A stretch of DNA of 64,000 nt from Chloroflexota bacterium. Its GTDB lineage: Bacteria; Chloroflexota; UBA6077; FW602-bin22. The notes under the pieces are model-generated. The model searched no databases. It was not told the DNA's origin and saw only the letters and a list, made by a program, of their open reading frames with translations. A program made the translations under genes and the position numbers. The stretch lies in assembly GCA_016875715.1 (NCBI GenBank), contig VGOZ01000002.1, forward strand, positions 1-64,000, in the 5' to 3' direction. Shown one piece after another: positions 57,620 through 64,000 of the stretch (position 1 is the stretch's first letter; each line of letters starts with the position of its first letter).

Positions 57620-59122
57620 TCAGACGTAACGCGCCGTCTCGTCCAGTGGCCAGATCGGCCGCGGGATTCGCTGGTACGGGAACCCATCCAGACGCAAAGT
57701 CGTTGCGCCCGGTGCGTCGGCGGTCACGATCGCCGTCGCCAGAGGCGCGAATCCGGCCCGGAAATGATTGCTTGACTTCACGGCCACGACCTGCCGTTGG
57801 CGGACGTCGATGCCGTGGAGGCGGAACACCTCGTCGTCGAACACCTGCTGGCGCCGACTCGAGACCAGGATCTCGAGGCCTCCCACGACGAGACACGCCA
57901 TCGGTCCCATGTCCACCTGACCGCCGCGACCCATCGGCGTCGTCAGACGGAATCGCCCATTTGTCACCCGCGCCACGCGGGCGGTCACCGCCAGGGGCAG
58001 GCCGTGCAGCGGTTCCCGGCGACCGCCGTCGGACTTGCCCCCAAGACGGAGCGCAAGCTTGGCTCCCTCACCGGCGCGGTGGGCGGCGTCCGCACTCTCC
58101 GGATCGCAGAGGACCCCGAAAGCGGCATCTCGCAGGTTGGCCGCGAGCATTGCCGCCAGCAGATGAGTGCTATCCCCCGGTGCTCCGCCGCCCGGGTTGT
58201 CCGACGTGTCGTTGATGACGACCGGCCCCGCCGGGTGGCGCTGCGCCTCCGCGATCGCCGCGGCGGGCGTCAGGCTGCGCGGCCGAAGCTCCTCGCGCGC
58301 GTCCCACAGCGCCGCCGCCACCTCCCGCGCCGCCTCGCGGGCCGGCTCCACGCTCCCATCCCCGATCGCCACCACCGACACCGCAACCGCGGGGACATCC
58401 GTGTACGCGAAACCGTGGAAGATCGCGCACTCCAGCACGCCCGGGCGCCTCTCCATCTCCCAGCACAGCGTGTTCAAACGCCCCATCGGCTCCAGATCGG
58501 TCGAGAACGTCGGGATCATCATCGGCAGGCGTTCGACCCAGGTATGCGGGCGGATCGCGCCGCCGAACATTCGCTGGAGGAATCCCATCGCCTCGACGCC
58601 GCGCTCGTACATATCGACGTGCGGGTAGAAGTTGACGCCGAACAGACCGTCGCTGGCCTCGGCCATCGCCGCGGTGATGTTGCCGTGCAGGTCGAGCGTC
58701 ACCGCGATCGGGAGTCGTCGGCCCACTCTCGCCCGGATCGCCCGAAGGATGTCAGCCTCGATGTCATCGACCCCTTCGGCCGTCCCCGCGCCGTGCAGGC
58801 TCAGGCAGATCCCGTCCAGACCGTCCGCGGCGGCGATCCGCTCAACCAGATCGTCCCGCATCGTCCGGTACGCGGCCCGCTGGATCGTTCCCGATGGCAC
58901 GGCCGAGGTAACCAGCGTCGGTACGAGCGAGAACCCCTGGGAATCGGCACCGTCGATCATCCCCCCGATGTAGCTGCGAGTCCCCCGATGGGAACGGAGG
59001 ATCTGCGCGCCCGTATGCCAGGCGTGGTCGCGGAACGACGAGAGGGGGGTTGTCTCCGGGCAGAAAGTGTTTGTCTCGTGCGCGATCTCACCGATCGCCA
59101 CGCGATGGACTTGCCCGCTCAC
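57620..59122 (-). CDS. M81 family metallopeptidase (MlrC-like)
   Basis: 500 aa; RVAIGEIAHETNTFCPETTPLSSF, VTLDLHGNIT, GVNFYPHVDMYERG. Confidence 0.92.
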   Translation of the reverse strand: MSGQVHRVAIGEIAHETNTFCPETTPLSSFRDHAWHTGAQILRSHRGTRSYIGGMIDGADSQGFSLVPTLVTSAVPSGTIQRAAYRTMRDDLVERIAAADGLDGICLSLHGAGTAEGVDDIEADILRAIRARVGRRLPIAVTLDLHGNITAAMAEASDGLFGVNFYPHVDMYERGVEAMGFLQRMFGGAIRPHTWVERLPMMIPTFSTDLEPMGRLNTLCWEMERRPGVLECAIFHGFAYTDVPAVAVSVVAIGDGSVEPAREAAREVAAALWDAREELRPRSLTPAAAIAEAQRHPAGPVVINDTSDNPGGGAPGDSTHLLAAMLAANLRDAAFGVLCDPESADAAHRAGEGAKLALRLGGKSDGGRREPLHGLPLAVTARVARVTNGRFRLTTPMGRGGQVDMGPMACLVVGGLEILVSSRRQQVFDDEVFRLHGIDVRQRQVVAVKSSNHFRAGFAPLATAIVTADAPGATTLRLDGFPYQRIPRPIWPLDETARYV

Positions 59123-59395
59123 CGACCCGGATTATGACCGACCGCCGCTCAGGCCGCTCGGCGGCAGCACGACCGGCGTGGAGCGCGCGGGCCCATCGTC
59201 AAACTTCTCCCGTCGAAACGGAGGCCGGGATCGAGACGGTCGGCGATCGCCCGCGCCGCCTCGGGTGCGGTCAGGTGCGCGCGGGAGACGCGCGAGGCCG
59301 CGGCGAGTACCGCCGCGACAATCCAAACGCAGCACTTCCGGCCCGACGAGAACAACCGCTCACCCGCCCTTGCGCCCGCCGCGCCTCCGGACTTC

Positions 59396-61672
59396 CTACG
59401 GGCGCAGCCCCGCGACCGCCGCGCGCGCGTCGGCCGGCCCGTTCTCCGCGAACCCCCGGATCAACGCGACCAGACGCCAGCGATCCTCCTCGGCGATCTG
59501 CTCGCGGAACGCGGGCATCGCAAAGCCGGCGATTCCTTCGGTGATCCAGCCGTACAGCTGGCGCTGCGGGTGATCCATGGCGTGCGCCGACAGGTCCGCG
59601 GGAGGCGGCTGGAGGAACCGTCCGGCCGGACCGTCGCCACGCCCGGTCAGGCCGTGGCACTGCGCGCAACTCTGTTGATACAGGATCCGCGCCCGCTCCC
59701 ATCCCGCGGCATCCATGGCGACCGGATTCTCCCCGCGTGTCGCGATGCGGATCTGCTCGCTCGCCTCGCTCGCACCCAGGTAGCCACCACCCACGATCGA
59801 GACCATGGCGATGCCCAGGACGATGGGCATCGCCCGGCGGCGTCCGCGCGCGATCCGGCCGCGGCCGGCCAGTAGCACCACGCCGAACAGCAGCAACTGC
59901 CCGGCCACGATCGCCGAAGTCGTAATGCGGGGCGCAAACGCGGTCTCGCGCGTGCGGGCGGCCAGCGCATCGAGGATCGTCACCTCGATACGAGCCCGCG
60001 CGTCCTCCATTCCTGTGCGGCGGACCAGCGGCTCGATCCTCCAACGCCCCACCGTCGCGAACTGATTCCCTTCGTGCGCGAACAGATCGGGCCCCTCGCG
60101 CTGCAGCGTGATCTCCGTCTCCCCCATGTCCCGATGATCGAGGTGCTGGATGCGGAGAACTGCCTTTTCGACACCGGTGAGATCCCCGGCGACGTGTAGG
60201 GTCGTCCGATTCCGTCCCGCCTCGCCGGGCGCGATCTCCAGTCGCATCGTCAGTCCGCCCGCCGCAACCTGCCCGGCCACCGACCGAAACGCCACCACGG
60301 CCTCGCGGGCGGGCTGCAGGCCGGTCAAGAGACCGGTCAATCCCAGCACCGCAATCGCGGCGACCAGTTCGACCGCTCCGGTCCAGCGAAAGCGCCTCTC
60401 AACTCGCCGGACGGCCGCGGCCGCGATCTGCCCGCTCAGGCGCGCCAGGCCGAGCAACCGCGGCGCAACCAGCCGCCAGTGGAGGATGCCGAAAAGCGCG
60501 ACGACTCCCGACAGGGCGAGTTTCAGGAGCAGTGCGCGGCCGTACGGGGTCCGCTCCAGCGCCTCGATCGACCCCACGGTGATGAGCGACTGGATGATGC
60601 CGGTCGCGGCGACGATGCCCACGACCCACACCATCCGCCCGAACCGGGTGACGACCCCCGCTACGATCTGCGACGCCATCACCGTGCCGGATCGCCGCAC
60701 CGCGCGCACCATCAGGAGCAGGGTTACCAGTCCGCCGAACCACGCGCCCGCTGCTGCCAGATGCAGGAGATCGAGTGCGATCCGCACGGCCGGCCACACG
60801 AGGGCCGCCGCCCCGTGCGACCCGAGCGCGATGGTGACGAGGATCGCGCCAGCCATCGCCAGCGCGATCACACGGCTGCCGCTCTCGTGGCGGCTCGTCG
60901 CCAGGATCAGCGCGATCGTCACACCCAGCGCGCTGCGGATGAGCAGCAGGTATCCGGCGCGGGTGCCCACCAGAGCCTGAGCGAGCGGATCGCCGATTGC
61001 CTGTATGGGCGTCACTTCCGCGGCGGCAGCGGCCTGCGCCAGCGCCATCGCGGTCGTGCCCCCAAGGACCAGGATCGACCCGAGCACGCCGATCCATCCC
61101 AGCGCGCTGTCCCGCGCCTCGTCGATCGCGCGATCGACCTCCGTACGGCCGCGGCCCCACCGACCGAGCACGAGCGGACCGAACAGCAGCACGCCGAACA
61201 GGCCCAGCGCACCGGCGAAGAGCGCCCCCTTCCCGGCGACGGCCAACGTCGTCGGCTCGTACGCCTGTTGCGCGCCGCGCGCGAGCAGCGCGGCCTCCGG
61301 TCCCGCCACACCCACGGAGAAAGGGATCGTCCCCCGCGTCGTGTGGCCGTCAACTGCCGAGGTGACCCGCCAGGCCAGAACGTAGGTGCCTTCCGGCACG
61401 GTCAAGCCGTCTGCGACGAGGGCGCGTGTATCCCCCGGAACGAGTCGCGGGCTCAGTCGATCGACAGTCGCTCCACGCGCGTCGAGCAGACGCAGATCGG
61501 TCAGGCGCAGTTCGACCGCCTCGGTGTACCAGAGGTAGATCCGCTCCGGCATCGCCGCGATCGTTGAGCCTGCTTCGGGTGCCGACCTTTCGAGTTCGGC
61601 GTGCGCGCGCGCGAGTGCGGGAAGAACGGCGAAGAGAACCAGCGCCGCCAGGACTGCGATCGCACGCACCAC
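59396..61672 (-). CDS. CopC-CopD-FixH-like-cytochrome c fusion protein
   Basis: 758 aa; CopC (HAELERSAPEAGSTI...SAVDGHTTRGTIPFSVG), CopD-like TM region, FixH-like RMEIAP/LDHRDMGETEITL region, C-terminal CAQCHGLTGRGDG heme motif. Confidence 0.85.
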   Translation of the reverse strand: MVRAIAVLAALVLFAVLPALARAHAELERSAPEAGSTIAAMPERIYLWYTEAVELRLTDLRLLDARGATVDRLSPRLVPGDTRALVADGLTVPEGTYVLAWRVTSAVDGHTTRGTIPFSVGVAGPEAALLARGAQQAYEPTTLAVAGKGALFAGALGLFGVLLFGPLVLGRWGRGRTEVDRAIDEARDSALGWIGVLGSILVLGGTTAMALAQAAAAAEVTPIQAIGDPLAQALVGTRAGYLLLIRSALGVTIALILATSRHESGSRVIALAMAGAILVTIALGSHGAAALVWPAVRIALDLLHLAAAGAWFGGLVTLLLMVRAVRRSGTVMASQIVAGVVTRFGRMVWVVGIVAATGIIQSLITVGSIEALERTPYGRALLLKLALSGVVALFGILHWRLVAPRLLGLARLSGQIAAAAVRRVERRFRWTGAVELVAAIAVLGLTGLLTGLQPAREAVVAFRSVAGQVAAGGLTMRLEIAPGEAGRNRTTLHVAGDLTGVEKAVLRIQHLDHRDMGETEITLQREGPDLFAHEGNQFATVGRWRIEPLVRRTGMEDARARIEVTILDALAARTRETAFAPRITTSAIVAGQLLLFGVVLLAGRGRIARGRRRAMPIVLGIAMVSIVGGGYLGASEASEQIRIATRGENPVAMDAAGWERARILYQQSCAQCHGLTGRGDGPAGRFLQPPPADLSAHAMDHPQRQLYGWITEGIAGFAMPAFREQIAEEDRWRLVALIRGFAENGPADARAAVAGLRP

Positions 61673-61681
61673 GCTACGAAG

Positions 61682-62314
61682 TCACCCTCGGGTCGACCGA
61701 AGCGGGCCCGATCGCCACGCGAGCGCGATCGTTCCCGCAATCAAGCCGATCGCCCCCGCGATCGCGCCGCCAATTCCGAGCGATCGCGCCATCGCGATCT
61801 CGCCGCTCAGCGCGTCGATCTGACCCTTCAACTCCAGACCGGAGGGAACCTCTTGAGGGAAGTGCAAAGTCGATGCGGGGGTGATGTCGTTGAAGCGGCC
61901 CGGACCTGATTCAAACCGCTCGTTCACCGTCGTCCCGTCGATGGCGCCGACGAACTGAAATGTGTAGGAGCCCGTCTGCGTGGGAATCAGGTCGGCAGTG
62001 TACGCGCCGGGCATGCCGAACCTGGTGCGCAGCGCGTACTCCTTCGGCGCGCCGCCGCCGGCCGCGACCCGTACCCTCAGCGTATTCTGGACGCCCTCCA
62101 CCGGTGCGTTCCCATCCGTCTTCGTGACTCGGAAGTCAACGCCGTTTGGCTGGCCTTCAATCGCGGGCTCGTTAATGAATCCGACCACCACCGTGTAGGG
62201 ACCGAGCGCACGGCGCTCGTGAGCCGAGGCCAGAGCCGGGAGTAGCGCGGTGAGCGCGAGCGCGAGCAACATCCCGCGCAGGAGAATGAAGGATCGAACC
62301 ATCGCGTTGTTCAC
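61682..62314 (-). CDS. Exported membrane-anchored beta-domain protein, copper-locus associated
   Basis: 210 aa; signal peptide, HERRALGPYTVVVGFINEPAIEGQPNGVDFRV, C-terminal TM. Confidence 0.65.
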   Translation of the reverse strand: MNNAMVRSFILLRGMLLALALTALLPALASAHERRALGPYTVVVGFINEPAIEGQPNGVDFRVTKTDGNAPVEGVQNTLRVRVAAGGGAPKEYALRTRFGMPGAYTADLIPTQTGSYTFQFVGAIDGTTVNERFESGPGRFNDITPASTLHFPQEVPSGLELKGQIDALSGEIAMARSLGIGGAIAGAIGLIAGTIALAWRSGPLRSTRG

Positions 62315-62371
62315 AACCTCTTCTCGGAATAGTGGCGCCGCGCCGGTCGACGCGGCGTGATGGGCGAAGCC

Positions 62372-62743
62372 TCAGGCGAGGTGAGGCTCCGGTGGTGGAA
62401 GAGGCGGTGCGCGGTGGACGCCAGCGGGAGAACGGACAGCCGGGCGAGGCACGACCACGACAGTTGGGGACGGCCGTGACATCGCGATCGCCAGCAGCAG
62501 TGCGCCTACGACGAACAGTGCCCCGGTCGCGGTCAAACCGGGCAGGAGCGTCGGCGCGGACGTGCGCTCCCGCGCCGTGGCGCGTTCGTCGTGGTGGTGG
62601 AGGATCGCCTGCCGCAGGGGAAGGCTTCCCTGCGCGTCGAAGACCGACCAAGACCCGGCATGGTGGTCTGCCAGCGGCAGGATCAACGCCCCGGCGAGCA
62701 TGGCCAGGACGTACGCGCGGGTCACCAGGTTGATCGTGGGCAC
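62372..62743 (-). CDS. His/Pro-rich small membrane protein
   Basis: 123 aa; LPLADHHAGSW, AILHHHDERA, C-terminal RAPPLPPPEPHLA; GTG start. Confidence 0.45.
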   Translation of the reverse strand: MPTINLVTRAYVLAMLAGALILPLADHHAGSWSVFDAQGSLPLRQAILHHHDERATARERTSAPTLLPGLTATGALFVVGALLLAIAMSRPSPTVVVVPRPAVRSPAGVHRAPPLPPPEPHLA

Positions 62744-62983
62744 CGGTCCTTCAGTTATATATCGACGTCCGTTTCGCCGGTTTCTCCTCACGCTCGCTTC
62801 CGCCGTTGGCGCGCGCCGGTCGGTGCACGCCGCGTACATCCCCCGGCGATCTTTCCTATCGTTCCAGCAGTGACGGCCGGACGGAGTCCCGACACGCGCG
62901 CGACGGTATGGGATCGTGAGATGGCCGCCGATGTCGATCGTACGCGGGTCGCCTCGAGCGCGACGCGGGTACACTCCCGGGCG

Positions 62984-63844
62984 ATGGACCGGAGCCACTT
63001 CATCGATACGCGCCTCGTCGGCGATGCGCGGATCACGATGATCCTCGACGGCCACGGGTACTGGGCGCCGGAGCTCCAGGTGCCCGAGGCCGAGTGGCGC
63101 GCCGCGCTGCCCCAGGCGAACGCGGCCGGCGAGGTGGGCATCGACTTCTGCGGCGCCCACATTGCCCTCGGCGACGCGTCGATCCTCATCGACCTGGGGT
63201 TCGATGACATCCCACCCGAGCGCGGCCACTGGGCGACGATGCGCCTGCGGCGCACGCCCGGTGTCGAGGCGGTGCTGGCGGCCATCGGCGTCCGCGCCGA
63301 GGAGATCACCCACGTCCTCATCACCCATGCGCACGGCGACCACATCGCCGGGGCGATCGCCGAGCGGGACGGACGGCCGGTCGCCCGCTTTCCGAACGCG
63401 CGCCACCTGATCGGTCGGGCGGACTGGGAGCGGAACCCCGAGCGGAACAGCCCCGCGTCGCTCGCCGCGATGCACCTGGGCGGTCTGCTCTCCCGCGGCC
63501 TGCTCGAACTGGTGGATGGCGTCCGTCCGGTCGCGCCGGGCGTGACGTTCCGACACGCGCCGGGCGAGTCGCCGGGTCATTCCATCGTCGAGGTCCGGTC
63601 CCGAGGTGAGACCTTCCTGCACCTGGGCGATCTGTTCCACTTCCCCTGCGAGTTCGAGCATCTGGGCTGGATTCCGCCGGGGCGCGACCAGGCGACGACC
63701 ATACTCTCCCGCCGCGACGCGCTCGAACGCGCGCGAGACGCGGGCGCCCTGCTCGCGTTCTCTCACGGGGTGTTTCCGTGCTGGGGAAGGGTTTCGCCCG
63801 AGGGCGAGCCGGCGCACTGGATGTACGAGGTCGCCACGCGCTAA
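62984..63844 (+). CDS. MBL-fold metallo-hydrolase
   Basis: THAHGDHIAGAIAERDG, HAPGESPGHSIVEVRSRGETFLHLGDLFHFPCEF. Confidence 0.88.
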   Translation: MDRSHFIDTRLVGDARITMILDGHGYWAPELQVPEAEWRAALPQANAAGEVGIDFCGAHIALGDASILIDLGFDDIPPERGHWATMRLRRTPGVEAVLAAIGVRAEEITHVLITHAHGDHIAGAIAERDGRPVARFPNARHLIGRADWERNPERNSPASLAAMHLGGLLSRGLLELVDGVRPVAPGVTFRHAPGESPGHSIVEVRSRGETFLHLGDLFHFPCEFEHLGWIPPGRDQATTILSRRDALERARDAGALLAFSHGVFPCWGRVSPEGEPAHWMYEVATR

Positions 63845-64000
63845 CCGACGCCGGCGCGACCGAGGGCCTCGTAGGTACTCGCGTTTCCCGCCGCGACGGA
63901 CGAGGGATGGGGGTAAGGGTCCTATCCCGGGAGCCGCTCCCGCGCCGGATCGGTGAGAACGTCCTCAACCACTCTGGCTATCCCGTCCGCGCAAGCGCCT

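Noticed and set aside
59149-59355. Small minus-strand ORF with signal-peptide-like start upstream of the M81 peptidase
   Set aside because: No recognisable domain; competing frames overlap; cannot support a call.
1-64000. TGA reassigned to Trp as an explanation for internal TGAs
   Set aside because: TGA is used as the normal terminator in many intact genes here, including ATGA/GTGA operon overlaps; decay or sequencing error is simpler.
1-64000. CRISPR arrays, rRNA, tRNA, complete IS elements
   Set aside because: None seen; no regularly spaced direct repeats, no transposase ORF and no convincing tRNA cloverleaf.

Overview
High-GC chromosomal window, about 40 recognisable genes, mostly metabolic. 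The gene content (F420/LLM flavoenzymes, DUF2277, enolase-superfamily, M81 peptidase, MlrC-like, KorAB) suggests Chloroflexota or a related lineage; this is inference only. I saw no rRNA, tRNA, CRISPR array or complete transposon. Main loci: (i) a copper/nitrogen-oxide block at 34.6-41.6 kb: DoxX protein, NirK with an N-terminal cupredoxin domain, cupredoxin-like lipoprotein, SCO-PCu(A)C fusion, tandem Usp, NarL/NarX-like pair; (ii) a CopC-CopD-FixH-like-cytochrome c fusion at 59.4-61.7 kb; (iii) a hybrid histidine kinase overlapping a small helical protein ORF; (iv) KorAB; (v) an intact vapBC-like pair; (vi) a LEM-3-like GIY-YIG nuclease next to a PD-(D/E)XK-like ORF. The most unusual signal is gene decay and module collapse. 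Several two-gene modules appear merged into single chimeric ORFs (VapB::VapC tail, ArsR::AHSA1 tail, nuclease-like::ABC-2 permease tail). Other genes carry single in-frame stops or frameshifts (multicopper oxidase, glycosyltransferase, HicA). I found no clearly new complete system. The best candidates for follow-up are the nuclease pair and its in-frame fusion to a permease remnant, the internal TGA codons, and the small protein behind the hybrid kinase. All family names come from reading the translations; no database search was run.
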